From Candidatus Thorarchaeota archaeon (GTDB taxonomy: Archaea > Asgardarchaeota > Thorarchaeia > Thorarchaeales > Thorarchaeaceae): a stretch of DNA of 53,333 bases. Positions within the stretch are counted from its first letter, which is position 1; the number at the start of each line of letters is the position of its first letter. Made by a program: the position numbers and the translations under genes. The notes beneath the pieces are model-generated. The model had not been told where the DNA came from and did no database searches. It saw only the letters and a list, made by a program, of their open reading frames with translations. The stretch covers positions 1 through 53,333 of the forward strand of contig JAIZWL010000011.1 of assembly GCA_021498125.1 (NCBI GenBank). Reading direction: 5' to 3'. Positions 18,701 through 28,200 of this stretch are shown here, piece after piece.

Positions 18701-20999
18701 CATTCGCATAGACATAGAGAGTATGACTTCCGTCAGGGGACATCATGAACACATTGTACGGATCGTAAAGCGTACTGTTGCTATTACTGTCCCAATGGTA
18801 GAGTGCCGTGTCAAGTTCCACATTATCGCTCACGGACATGTTGATGACGCTTCCCGACCGGGCCACTGAACCGTTTGCAGGCGAGTTCAGCGTGATCGTT
18901 GGTGCTTGGGTATCATTGAAGATCTGTGTCACGAAGACATCCCGACTACCTCCATATGACTGATCAAAGGCATTACGAGTCGGATAGTCCGAAGATGCAG
19001 TCTGACCCAAAATAGTGATGTTACCATCATTCGTGATTGCAACGTCATATCCGTAGTCTTCACCCTCCCCACCAAGGAATGTGCTGAACTTGAGCGACTG
19101 TCCGTCCGCCGCAAATTTAGTGACTGCCACTTCGGCGACCGCTACGTCAGTTTGAATGGCATTCTTAAATGGATAGTTCGTACTGCCTGAGAAGCCCACG
19201 ACATACATGTTTCCTGAAGAATCGACAGCAACGTCTCTAAAATCATCGATGTTTGATCCTCCAACGTATGTTGCATATCCAAGCGAACCGTTGGGTAATA
19301 CCTTAGCAAGATACCCATCTCGTGATCCTCCTAAACTGGAGTCGAACGGATTAACGAGTGGAATATCTGACGACTCAGTGTAACCGACAAGGTAGGCCGT
19401 ACCTGTTGGATCCACGGTCAGTCCAAATCCAAATTCTGCGTCCGTGCCACCATAATATGATGAGTAGGAGATGCTTGAGAAATCGGCAAGGATCTTTGTG
19501 ATGAACGCCTCATCAGAACCCTGTGAAGTATCGAACGCATTCACCCGTGGGAAGTTTGAGGATTGCGTAGTACCACAAACGTAGATGTTGTTGCTGCTAT
19601 CTATTGCAATATCAAATCCCCATTCAACGCTTCCGCCGCCAAGGTACGTGGAGAACCGGAGGCCATTCCCTGTGTTATTGAATACAGTAACAAAGGCATC
19701 TTGCGATCCATTGAGTGAGCTGTACAGTTCGTTGGCGAGATCGAAATTCGCAGATTCGGTCGTACCTGTAATGTATGCATTTCCACTGCTGTCAACTACT
19801 ATCTCTCCAGCGGAGTCTTTATCATCGCCACCCAAGTAGGTGGAATAGAGCAGGGTCGAACCATCAGAACTGAGCTTGGTCACGACTATATCATAGTCGC
19901 TCTGTTTGGTTGACTGATACGCATTGACGACCGGATAGTCGTTGCTACTTGTGGATCCCACAATGTAGATGTTACCTGATCCATCGACTGCGATTCCATT
20001 CCCGTATTCATTTAACGACCCTCCCATGAATGTACTGAACACGAGATCACCGGTCAGGGTCATCTTTACTATGAATATCTCAGTACTACCACTGAAAGTA
20101 CTATTGTATGCATCCTTCAGCGGAAAATTCGAAGAATACGTCCGTCCAATCATATAGACATAGCTACCATCAACATAGACATCGCCGGGTTCCTCTTGCC
20201 CGCTTCCGCCGATAAACCCGGACATTGTTATGACCATTGGGTCGATCACTAAGGTTTCATGTTTGTCATAGTTGCCGACTTGGAAGCCATATGAGTCGCT
20301 GCTCTTCTGGACGAAGACGCCGTTAATGGTCTGGCCATTTTGCAGCATGAGTAGATCTGATTCACCATAGGCAGTGACACCGTTGGTCACCGCAGTCACC
20401 TGTGTGTTTTCAACAACGACCTGTGTCCCTATAATCACTACTTCGATCTGGTTAGGGTCGGCCCACGGATGGACAATAAACTCGCTCTTGAGACCACGTT
20501 CTGTCATGTAGTATCGCAAGTCGATTCCATCGTAGATATTGCGATAGATCACGTCATCAAATGTGGGAATGTTAGTGTATTGCAAATCGCCAATGAAGTA
20601 GTTGATAACATGGGTCTTTTTAGCGGCTCCCTCTGGTTGTACATAGTTCGCTCCACGGAATGAGACCTCTGTAGTGAAGTGCTGACCATCCGGATTGGTC
20701 ACTACGATTCGTACTCTCGAGGGGAGAAAACCCACTTGGATCCCATTAGATCCAACATAGTACTTCAAATCGCTATCCGGCGCCTGTCCGACGTTCTTAA
20801 TAAAGCCACCAAACGGTATCGTTGGAGTCCGTGCTGCTGCTGAACGATCTACTACATTATTGTTCATTGTTGGAATATTCTTCATTGCATTAACAGTAGC
20901 TCCCTCCCCAGTCGAACTGGGCACTGCTGCAGTTAATCCTATAGTTAGTGTGCTCTGTAAAAGTAATATTAAGATAAATAATAGGCCTTTATGGCTCAA
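15786..20999 (-). CDS. Giant SBBP beta-propeller/Ig-like surface protein
   Basis: About 1737 residues. A signal peptide (LSHKGLLFILILLLQ...) is followed by an N-terminal domain found in bacterial and archaeal SBBP proteins. Two long blocks of SBBP repeats follow (STYLGG, then IAVDSSGNIYVTG and SSNFP in each unit). They are separated and followed by Ig-like modules of the form LxSPxNxS...VxVxVTDxxLDTVxYxW. A final Ig-like module, a Thr-rich stalk and a terminal helix with KKASS anchor it to the membrane, facing outside. The frame is open to 21059, but a TATA-like box at 21061-21074 puts the mRNA start near 21045. The TTG at 20999, preceded by GGAGAAGG, is the better start. Probably adhesion or a surface coat. 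Confidence 0.82.
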   Translation of the reverse strand: MSHKGLLFILILLLQSTLTIGLTAAVPSSTGEGATVNAMKNIPTMNNNVVDRSAAARTPTIPFGGFIKNVGQAPDSDLKYYVGSNGIQVGFLPSRVRIVVTNPDGQHFTTEVSFRGANYVQPEGAAKKTHVINYFIGDLQYTNIPTFDDVIYRNIYDGIDLRYYMTERGLKSEFIVHPWADPNQIEVVIIGTQVVVENTQVTAVTNGVTAYGESDLLMLQNGQTINGVFVQKSSDSYGFQVGNYDKHETLVIDPMVITMSGFIGGSGQEEPGDVYVDGSYVYMIGRTYSSNFPLKDAYNSTFSGSTEIFIVKMTLTGDLVFSTFMGGSLNEYGNGIAVDGSGNIYIVGSTSSNDYPVVNAYQSTKQSDYDIVVTKLSSDGSTLLYSTYLGGDDKDSAGEIVVDSSGNAYITGTTESANFDLANELYSSLNGSQDAFVTVFNNTGNGLRFSTYLGGGSVEWGFDIAIDSSNNIYVCGTTQSSNFPRVNAFDTSQGSDEAFITKILADFSSISYSSYYGGTDAEFGFGLTVDPTGTAYLVGYTESSDIPLVNPFDSSLGGSRDGYLAKVLPNGSLGYATYVGGSNIDDFRDVAVDSSGNMYVVGFSGSTNYPFKNAIQTDVAVAEVAVTKFAADGQSLKFSTFLGGEGEDYGYDVAITNDGNITILGQTASSDYPTRNAFDQSYGGSRDVFVTQIFNDTQAPTITLNSPANGSVARSGSVINMSVSDNVELDTALYHWDSNSNSTLYDPYNVFMMSPDGSHTLYVYANDTAGNWASTVYTFVCDDTAPLLSLITPENNTLQYSGVKVHVNVTEPHLNYVLYRWSTWSSNKTFFSPYLTHIPFAAGWAELYVYAYDTLGHSSMATFRFNVKLDYGLLFSSYLGGGSADSGYDVEVDSSGYIYVTGYTDGNGFPADAYDTSWNSNHDVFVTKMDPRTGTLIWSTYIGGSSDDMGYGITVDTNGNVYVTGVTYSSNFPCANSYDSSLTGGYNAFLVKLNSTGTGLVYSTYFGTDDTSAKSIAITNSGEPVITGVTNGITTVNAYQGTKASYLDAFVTKFNSTGTGLIFSTYLGGDGLSSDYFHSDEANDVEIDGNGNIGVVGTTWSSNFPVNNANDTTLGGTSDAFLASFTSGGTIRFCTYLGGANVEYGTGIGINSAGSIVVTGSTMSTDFPVKNAYQSSNGGNYDLFITRFASDGSSFSWSTYFGGAYGVYGGDAAFSAADDIFVSGSAGDDDWPFYNALDTTAVNNEACILRFNSTGGLKMSTYLGGTGDEKGRGIAVMNNGTLFITGETKSSDFQTQKPYDSTLGGSVDAFVSEIGMDTVAPTITLRSPANETTNQPGTTIDLSVSDGETGVNEVLYSWDGGANSTLSSPYDLTLITGDGWHSLNVYARDSADNWASALYRFNTDSTPPTITLESPTNNSVSTQSVTVDVAIGGSDVDTVLYSWDGAAFRTWADPYTTTVPSAGGEHTLVVRANDTAGNLAEKTFVFYIDTDAPVINLVTPPDHSFITSSESISVTVTDDHLDTVSYRWSSQTSNTTISSPYNIPVPAGDGEQTLYVYAVDVVGNEASQTYVFKVDDNAPTVTGVSEMTIEVGQSETLSWQLADVFPNTYVVYQNGTVYTSDSYDATDTVEISLSSLSLGTYNFTIVVYDQPGHSTAYTTMVHVVEHTSTTTTTTTTTTTTTTTTTGTGTTTTGTSGTTSPTGTTSEGLSPLIVVGIAGILGVVIVVIVVLQMKKASS
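15940..16000 (-). repeat. 18-bp tandem repeat coding the Thr stalk
   Basis: The Thr-rich stalk of the SBBP protein is encoded by near-identical repeats of about 18 bases (plus-strand unit GTCGTAGTCGTTGTAGTT, nearly three copies). Such repeats change length easily by slippage and would alter the distance of the propellers from the membrane. Confidence 0.6.
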
Positions 21000-21060
21000 A
21001 GGAACACCTTCTCCTGAATCCTGACACAGGAACCTATCTTTGGGTGCGCAATGGCACAAA

Positions 21061-21075
21061 CGAATATAAATAATC
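21061..21075 (-). promoter_or_regulatory. TATA-like box of the SBBP gene
   Basis: ATTATTTATATTCG on the minus strand. With archaeal spacing of about 25 bases, transcription would start near 21045, downstream of the first in-frame ATG at 21059, which supports the TTG start at 20999. Confidence 0.5.
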
Positions 21076-21309
21076 GCTGATTATTATCATGATTCATCAG
21101 AGGTCGTGTTTCACAATGCACTTTCTTTTCGGTATCATGCTTTAGTTTTATTAGATCAGTTCAATCCGCAGGTCTCATTTTTCTTGGATCTATGTTTGTG
21201 TGTTTCTCTGGTCTGTACTGTGGTGATTCAACTATTGTCGCTACAAATTTAAGTGGAATATCTTGCCTTTTGGACAGAGGTTCGCCACGAGATTTGATAG
21301 GAGGGCGTT

Positions 21310-22395
21310 TTGAGTATGATCAAGCTCGAAGAACTTTTTGAATTGGTCCGGAACCGGACAGGATTTCTTGTTATCTTTGCGATGATGTTACCTTATGCAG
21401 TCCAGATCATCGAACTGAACGATGGAACCCCTGCCTTTGTCTTTATCTCACTAATAGGAGTTGTAGTGGGGGTTATTGTTTTTGAAGGAATTACGTTCGA
21501 TATGCAATTTGTTGGTCTTGGATTATTCACATCGGGATTTTACTGGTTAATCGGATTGATATTCTGTGCGCTGAATATTATGATGATCCGTGTTCTCTGG
21601 CTGTATTCTGAGGATCGGAAGAAACGGAATGAGGTAATTGTCGCAGCACTTTATTTTTCGGCAATTCCATTGTTTCTTGGAGGTGTCATGGGACTATTTC
21701 CGCTGCCGTTTGTTGCTGGTGCAGTAATTATTAAATTATTCGCCGAGAATAACCTACCGCCTGTAATTGTCGAGTCTGATATTGAGCCGGACGAGAAAAT
21801 TCATGGTCAAGTCACAATATCCGAACACGAAACAATTGCATCAATCGAGTCGGAGAGTGCTTCCGTAGAGGGGTTACCAATTGCTACGGCTCCGATGCCA
21901 GAAAAAGAGTTTGATGAAACAATGGTCAGAGAGTCGCCTACTTTTTCCGAACGACTCCCCCGCTTCTTTGTTCATGGTCTCGCATTTTCGCTCATTGATC
22001 TTGTCTTTAGTCTTCTCTGGCCGATTGTCTTGGGCACTTCGATTGCGACAGGCTCGATATTGGGTAATGTTATATTACTTAATTTATTGGCATTCTCAAT
22101 GGCTGTATCACTCATCGGTATTGGTCTCATCAATGCATGGATCTCTGAGCGAGTGTGGCACATCAACTGGAATTATGGACTTGGCTCCCTTTTGTTTTCG
22201 GGAATTATCCTGTTTGCTGTCACTCAGATCTTGATAAAGCCCTTCAGTGCACTAGCCGGAATATTTCTCGAGAGTTCCTTGCTTTTGGTGGGCATCATTA
22301 TCTTCATCCGTTATGGGGTTCTCTCTATATTTATCGGAATGCTTGGATATCTGCTTGGTGATTATTTGCAACGACGCAAGGGCGCAGACTATTGA
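21310..22395 (+). CDS. Membrane protein in two halves, unknown function
   Basis: About 361 residues. The N-terminal half has about five hydrophobic segments (roughly residues 15-35, 40-60, 65-100 and 110-150). An acidic Glu/Ser-rich linker follows (about 155-215, ESDIEPDEK, ESESASVEG). The C-terminal half has five or six more segments ending in LGYLLGDYLQRRKGADY. No family recognised. The two halves joined by an acidic linker recall an internal duplication, though by eye they are not clearly similar. GGAGG ends seven bases before the TTG at 21310, which is the preferred start; ATG at 21316 is the alternative. Confidence 0.6.
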   Translation: MSMIKLEELFELVRNRTGFLVIFAMMLPYAVQIIELNDGTPAFVFISLIGVVVGVIVFEGITFDMQFVGLGLFTSGFYWLIGLIFCALNIMMIRVLWLYSEDRKKRNEVIVAALYFSAIPLFLGGVMGLFPLPFVAGAVIIKLFAENNLPPVIVESDIEPDEKIHGQVTISEHETIASIESESASVEGLPIATAPMPEKEFDETMVRESPTFSERLPRFFVHGLAFSLIDLVFSLLWPIVLGTSIATGSILGNVILLNLLAFSMAVSLIGIGLINAWISERVWHINWNYGLGSLLFSGIILFAVTQILIKPFSALAGIFLESSLLLVGIIIFIRYGVLSIFIGMLGYLLGDYLQRRKGADY

Positions 22396-22506
22396 AGTGC
22401 GACCACGGTACGATGAGGAACACTCTCCTGATGGCTATGCATCGCTCGTATCACAGACTTTATTTCAGTAACAGTAGTGACTTACATGCACTTGTGCTTT
22501 CCATGA

Positions 22507-23226
22507 GTGAATGAGAGTAGGATGTGCCGCGAACTGCCAAATAAAAAACAGAATGGTAAAGAGGATGCAGGTGGCTTGATAATTGCCATTGGAGTTCTCT
22601 TTATTGTATTTCTCGGGATTCATACTATCTATCTTTTGATCCCTATTTTTGTGTTGGTCATTGTTCTCATTTCTACATTGACCACTGAGAACAAGATTAA
22701 GGCTAGGACATCAGAGCGTCACAGGGTCTCGGATGTTTCCTATGCTAACTCGTACACCGAAAAGCCAATCTACGACCAGTGGCGCCGAAAGGAAAAAGGA
22801 GTTTCACTAGGGCTTCTCATTCCAATCTTCATTCTGGGAATGTTCTTTATGAATGCGGATTTCAGCTGGCCTTTTCTGATTCCCCTCTTTGTTCTTGTCA
22901 CCATTTTCTTTGGAGATTTGGTAAGTGACCGACGACGAGGCGAACGAGTCCGCACTGTTCTCACGGAGAGTCACGGGCGTACGCTCTCCGAGATTGCCGA
23001 TGGTGCTGGGCTTCCTGAAGACCAGGTGATTCAACAAGTTGTTCACGAAAAGCGTCGAGGAACGGCTGATGTCTGGTTTGATCCCGCGACTGGTGTTGCA
23101 ACTGATGAACATTTTCGGGATCAGGTCGAGAGACCTGCAAGAGGGACTTGTGTCTACTGCGGTTTCGCGCTCCGGGATGATGATCGTTTCTGTCCGTATT
23201 GTGGTGCTCCAATCCGTGGGAGTTAG
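22507..23226 (+). CDS. Membrane protein with winged-helix-like and zinc-ribbon domains
   Basis: About 239 residues. Two pairs of hydrophobic segments (LIIAIGVLFIVFLGIHTIYLLIPIF and LGLLIPIFILGMFFMNADFSW) are separated by a charged loop. The soluble C-terminal part has RVRTVLTESHGRTLSEIADGAGLPEDQV, which reads like a small helix-turn-helix, then a zinc ribbon CVYCG...FCPYCGAPI (C-x2-C, C-x2-C) at the C-terminus. Such proteins may couple the membrane to regulation or protein binding; no function is assigned. The GTG at 22507 has no strong ribosome-binding site; ATG at 22522 is possible. A hairpin terminator follows directly. Confidence 0.6.
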   Translation: MNESRMCRELPNKKQNGKEDAGGLIIAIGVLFIVFLGIHTIYLLIPIFVLVIVLISTLTTENKIKARTSERHRVSDVSYANSYTEKPIYDQWRRKEKGVSLGLLIPIFILGMFFMNADFSWPFLIPLFVLVTIFFGDLVSDRRRGERVRTVLTESHGRTLSEIADGAGLPEDQVIQQVVHEKRRGTADVWFDPATGVATDEHFRDQVERPARGTCVYCGFALRDDDRFCPYCGAPIRGS

Positions 23227-23252
23227 AGCCAGATCTTAGTCTGGTTCTTTAT
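23226..23252 (+). terminator. Hairpin terminator after the zinc-ribbon gene
   Basis: GAGCCAGA and TCTGGTTC pair over eight positions (one G-T) around TCTTAG, followed by TTTATT. It begins at the stop codon of the zinc-ribbon gene. Confidence 0.5.
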
Positions 23253-23360
23253 TACACAGTCACTTTGGGTCACGCATGATTTGTGTAGTCCTGCTAATTT
23301 TGTTTCATAAAAACCGTTGACTTCCTAGTTATAACGAGTCTTTACGTGTTCAATTTTTCA

Positions 23361-23520
23361 GGATATAAAAATAGCTGGTTATGGGGGTTGCAACATCAGC
23401 AACCAAGGTTGATTGTAGTATTAGTGCTGCAAACAATAGTCCGCGTTCAAGTTTCCATCGGCTCACTTGAAACGTAGTGTATTGACCTGTTGGGTGATTA
23501 GGGCCGCCTAACTATTCAAT
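23361..23520 (+). promoter_or_regulatory. Strong TATA-like box and structured leader before the GNAT remnant
   Basis: GGATATAAAAATAG at 23361-23374 is one of the best TATA boxes in the window. The next 100 bases contain two potential hairpins: GGTTGC/GCAACC near 23386-23405 and TTCAAGT/ACTTGAA near 23448-23473. No frame follows except the GNAT remnant. It may be the orphaned promoter of the dead gene or a short non-coding RNA; I cannot separate these. Confidence 0.3.
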
Positions 23521-23993
23521 AACAGTTGCCACCCATTCGAGTTCAATGAGCAGTAGCTTTTGGTCATCGCTACGTGGTGGTGGTCTGAAGCTTCTTCTGC
23601 GGTTCGGAATACCGCTCGTAAGAAAAATGTTGTAGTTTAACGTGTTTGTCCTAGAGCAGAGGAAAAAGTTTGCAACAGGCTCGTATATGCATCTTAGTAC
23701 ACTTGCAGTAGATCACGAGAAACAGGGACAAGGTTTCTGTAGCAAGACCGTGCGGCCCATATTTGCATACATTGACGAGGTCAGACTCCCTTGCTATCTT
23801 GAAACTCAGAGTGAGCGAAACGTACTTGTTTCAGCCTGTATTCCAAAAACAGTGGTAAGAACTGTTGGCGCTGGGCTTCACTCGAGAAGAAATATTTATT
23901 CAAGGTATCATTCCAGAACGCCCTAGTGAGAACATTAACTGCTCTCTTTGAGGATGATTTTGGAAGGGGAATTAGTCCCTCCACATCCAACAT
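23520..23993. pseudogene. GNAT acetyltransferase pseudogene with internal inversion
   Basis: This is a second copy of the GNAT gene at 30063-30686 broken into two opposed halves. On the plus strand, 23520-23850 encodes the C-terminal part: THSSSMSSSFW, GGGLKLLLRFGIPLVRKML, an in-frame TAG at about 23635, then QRKKFATGSYMHLSTLAVDH and LPCYLETQSERNV. On the minus strand, 23993-23845 encodes the N-terminal part: VEGLIPLPKSSSKRAVNVL through FLPLFLEYRLKQ. The minus-strand ATG still has GAGGTG upstream, as in the intact gene. The two halves converge, so an inversion with a breakpoint inside the gene is required, plus point decay. Confidence 0.8.
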
Positions 23994-24396
23994 CTAGTAA
24001 CACCTCTCTTCTCAGTTGAGCACAATCACTTCCTATTTTATTAGATAATTTGATAGTAATATCATTACTTCAATTTTTTCCTAATCATGCAGTGCTGGAC
24101 TTCTTTTTGTATCTGCAACTTGATCGGATGAACTCTCTCCTGTTTGATCAACCACCTTCGTGAATACGCAATTTGATAATTACTTGTACGATTCCTCAAG
24201 TTCTCAAGTATCGGAGTTGCAGACAGTCTTGCGAATAAACAAGATAATATAATGCTGAATGATTTGGTAGTGGTAGTAGTGCTGATTTTGCTAGGATTCC
24301 GTGTGTCATATCAGCGCTTATTGTTCACTCAGCCGTGGATGATCCTCATTAGTAGTAAAAAAATGATGCCCTCCCCCCAAACGGAATCGGCAAGGT
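23994..24396. other. Intergenic stretch, no gene seen
   Basis: AT-rich sequence between the GNAT remnant and the TPR gene. One 67-codon frame lacks a ribosome-binding site and family similarity. Nothing further can be supported. Confidence 0.4.
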
Positions 24397-24870
24397 CTAT
24401 CTTGCCTGTTGGATCTGGTCCATCAGCTTTTTGTAGTCCTTATCATCGGGTTTGAATTCGAGGCATTTTTTCACGTATTCTTCAGCCTTGTCCCAGTTTG
24501 CCATATTCCCATAGGCGAGGGCCGCATAGTAGTATGCCAGTTCCTTTGAAGGATCGAGTTGGATTGCTCGTTCCAGATGATCGATAGCCTTTGCATGATC
24601 CTTTGTCTTGTAGAAACAGTAGCCTTTGTAGAAATAGACATCAGCATCATCTGTCATTCCCAGTTCGACCGCTTTGTTCAATGACTCCATGGCCTCGGAG
24701 AATCTCTCCGTTCGTGCCTTCACGACGCCGTCATAGTACCAGACTCGGGGATCGTTGGGAGCCATTCCTTTTGCCGATTGAAGATCCAGCTCAGCATACT
24801 TGAGATTGCCAGAAGAAATGTTCTTGACAACCGATTCCAGGATGTTAGTGAGTGCTGCTTCATCAACCAT
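24397..24870 (-). CDS. TPR-repeat protein
   Basis: About 157 residues, soluble, made of tandem tetratricopeptide repeats. Units with the W-x2-L-G-Y-A-P-like spacing include PRVWYYDGVVKARTERFSEAM, ADVYFYKGYCFYKTKDHAKAI and ELAYYYAALAYGNMANWDKAE, each ending in ..AIxLDP-like turns. TPR superhelices bind peptides and assemble complexes; no enzymatic domain is attached and the partner is unknown. I choose ATG at 24870 (MVDEAALT), with AGGAAG nine bases upstream; GTG at 24879 is possible. It stands alone on the minus strand. Confidence 0.75.
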   Translation of the reverse strand: MVDEAALTNILESVVKNISSGNLKYAELDLQSAKGMAPNDPRVWYYDGVVKARTERFSEAMESLNKAVELGMTDDADVYFYKGYCFYKTKDHAKAIDHLERAIQLDPSKELAYYYAALAYGNMANWDKAEEYVKKCLEFKPDDKDYKKLMDQIQQAR

Positions 24871-25230
24871 CACGAACACTTCCTATGTTTTATGAAAATA
24901 GTCTTTTTTCCCCATATACATACTATGGTGCTCGCTAGATAGACTGATAGAAGCAACCACATTTTCGAGATTCTGGTTTCTGTCTTTGGCAATGCCCTGA
25001 ATGAGACCTTATCCAGAGGTGCACGGCCTTTGTTGCTTTCGAGCACAAGCTTTGTTCTAGCTCCCTTGTTACGGTTTTCACGTCAGGGATTGCTCGTTGG
25101 CATTCAAGGTGCAGTAATAATTCTTTTTTAAAAGATGGGAGTTTTTCCATGAACTGATACTTTGCCACCTATCAGTAGATACATGATAATTACTTATAGC
25201 CATTTGTTTGATTTTTTAGTCGAAACTAGT

Positions 25231-28200
25231 ATGAGGGTACGTGACACTAGTGGATTCGTTTTAGGATTAATCGCCCTAATCCTGTGCATTTCTCCGGTGA
25301 TGATACAGACCGGTCTCTTTAGTGTAAACCCGGTTTCCACTGTACACGGCAATACTCCGATCGAGGACACTGTACCAACCAGCGATCCACGATACTATGA
25401 AGGCACACTTAATCCTGTTGAAGTCGAGCAGGTGGGTCACATTTCCACAATTGAGAAGTATGTTGAGACCGATGCTGGAAACGAGACCGGCCAGCTAATC
25501 TCTTTTGACACGGATAATAATTGGGTGGGTAGTCAGGCTGAGGTCGAGGTCTCCAACCTTACACGGCTCTATTCTATTAACGGTTCCTTTGATGATGGTC
25601 TAACAGGAGTCAATTACTACCCAAGCAGCTCTTCTAAGTACTATCCTCTTGGTTGGAGTGCCAGATATACACAGACTGGTCCTAAAAACACAACACAAGT
25701 TGCGTCCTATGTCGAGTCAGACGATCGTTTTGTGTCCGTAGAGAATCAGGGGTACACTGCTTCCACGACTAATCCAAATTATTATCATTATGCAGGCACA
25801 ACAATTCAGTGGAATCAAACTTTTGTAAATGTTCCCTATTCTACAAGTTTTCTCTTGAGTTTTGACTATCTCTATTTTCGAGGACCAATTTACACAGGAA
25901 CGGGCGATGCACTTACTGGAAACTGTAGCATTAATGTCTATATGAATGGTGATAAGGTCTGGAGTCAGAGTCTTCTTCAACTCTCTTCACATAATACATG
26001 GTATCATGTTGGATCTGTGCCAGTAAGTGTGCCTACTATCGGAAATATTTCAGAGGTAAGTATTGGTCTTCTGATCGATGAACAATTATTGCTGGATCCA
26101 AATAATGACTATGATGGGGATGGTATAGCTGATGGTGACCTCAATACGGGGTATATTACAGTCCATCTTGATAATGTGCGACTGGTAATGGCCGACCCTC
26201 CCTCTTTTGAAGCTGTTAATCTACAGTTCCAAGCTGGCTCTCAAGTGACACCAATTACCGGCGTTAACGGTACTGGTTCTGCGACTATTGTCAATTCTTC
26301 TTATTGGACCACTAGTCCGTTGCCAGTACAGGTGACATCTAACACATCCGTGAGTTTCCACTACATTTCTCGTCTACGAGTAATTCGCCTTGGCAACTCG
26401 ACCTACACTACCAACATTAGTGCTGAAGGCGTCGAGTTCTCGTCTGATCCACTAGTGTCAGCTTATCTGTCGTTCTATTATTATATTGGCTATACTGGTG
26501 ATTTATCGAATCGATGGTTGACCGTGCGAATTCCTACTGATTGGGGCAACGTCAGCGTGTACGACTCATTCATGACGGATATTACTTCTCTCTGTACTAT
26601 CGCTCCCGGAGAAATATGGGCTCCTGACTCTCTTCTTGAACGGCTTGGGTGGTGGTTCTTTACTGCTGAATCCCCGAACTATTTACAGTCGGTCAAGGCT
26701 CAGAAATATAATGATTCAACATCGGTTTGGAGTGACAGTTCGATCTTTAGGACCTCCAATGTATCGCGTATTACTGCGTCATTTGGTAAGACAGGTCCTC
26801 AATCTTTACTCGGTTACCCTGCGCGGGTGCAGTGGTACCTGCCAAATGGGTCTCTATGGTATGAAGAGATGAAGACTGGAACTGGTCAGGGGGTATTGAA
26901 TAGTACACCTGTCATTTTTGGGGGCATTAATACCAGTGCGGGTATCTGGTCTGTTTACATAACTTGGAACAACGGTTCAGAGATAGGCTGTGGTCGTGTA
27001 GAGTTCAGACTGATTCATAGGCTCAGATTAGAGCCTGTAACCGCATATATTGAAACAGAAGTTGGTACCGTTGTGAGTGTTGCTGTTTATGTTTATGATG
27101 ATGATCAAGGAACCTTTCTTTTAGACTCTGGACTTTCTGTGTCTGGCAATTGGACGCCAGCGAGCATCGATCTCCTTCCGGATGCGCCACACAATAGATG
27201 GGCTGGCGACTTCAATACATCCTTTGTGTCCCCCGGCAACAATACTGTCAGGATAAATGCAAGCGGTGCTTCTTATGATCCCTCTTCAACCGAAATTGTG
27301 ATTGGTGTGCTGTACACTAGAAACTCGCTCACCGCAAATGTAACATTGATTGATATGGCTCTCAATTCAACTCAGAGCATTCAATTGGAGTTCAAAGACT
27401 CCTTAGGAACTGCAATCAATGAGGCGAACATCTCGACTTCGATCATGCTCGGGTCATCCAATGGCATATCATGGGGATCTGTGGCTGACATTGGTGCTGG
27501 CAATTATCTGATTAATTTCACAGGTCATACCTCTGGAACCTACACAATCAGAATGGTTGCAAGTAAACCAAATTACGAATCGACAGATGTCACTCTTCTA
27601 ATATATGTGGACACTATTCCCACTTCTTTGGCTTCTCTCAATGGCTCTGCAGATGTGATCACTTATGGCGATCAGTATGACCTGTTTCTCCATTATACAA
27701 ATGAGAGTGGGTATGGTCTCTCAAATGCAAGTGTGAGCATTCAAGATGTGAAACCATCAACGGGTCTCCCTTATGGGCTAGTTGAAGATCTTGATGATGG
27801 TTTTTACCATATCCGGTTTAATTCGACGGAGATAGGCATCTACTCAATCGTGGTCCTTGCGAACAAGACCAATTTTCAGCCACAGTATCTCTCATTCACA
27901 CTCACGGTTACGAAAGACACAATGTTCCTCTCAGTCGCTGATCCTGCCCCCGTTCTAACTGTTGGTGAGCTTTACAATTCATGTGTGTATCTTAATGCTT
28001 CTACTGGTCAAGGTTTATCCGGGGCCGTCATCAATGGAGTTGATTTGCCTCAAGCCCTATTGAATCTCTCTATCTTTGATTGTGGAAATGGAAGTTATTT
28101 TGTTACTTTCCGGCTTAATGATACTGGCTTCTTTCATTTTGTTCTGGCTGCGGCCTATCCTAATTACGCAAATACTACTGTTGTGTTCTCGGTCTCGGTA

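Noticed and set aside
22807-23239. Several frames opposite or overlapping the zinc-ribbon gene
   Set aside because: Shadows of the real gene with Arg/Ser/His-rich composition.
23448-23473. TTCAAGT resembling a tRNA T-loop
   Set aside because: The flanking bases cannot form a T-stem, and no anticodon or acceptor stem is present.
24935-25168. A 77-residue minus-strand frame (MAKYQFMEKLPSFKKELLLH...)
   Set aside because: The first half looks protein-like, but the second half is Cys/His/Arg-rich without a family, another frame looks as good, and there is no convincing ribosome-binding site. It may be a frameshifted remnant, but I cannot support it as a gene.
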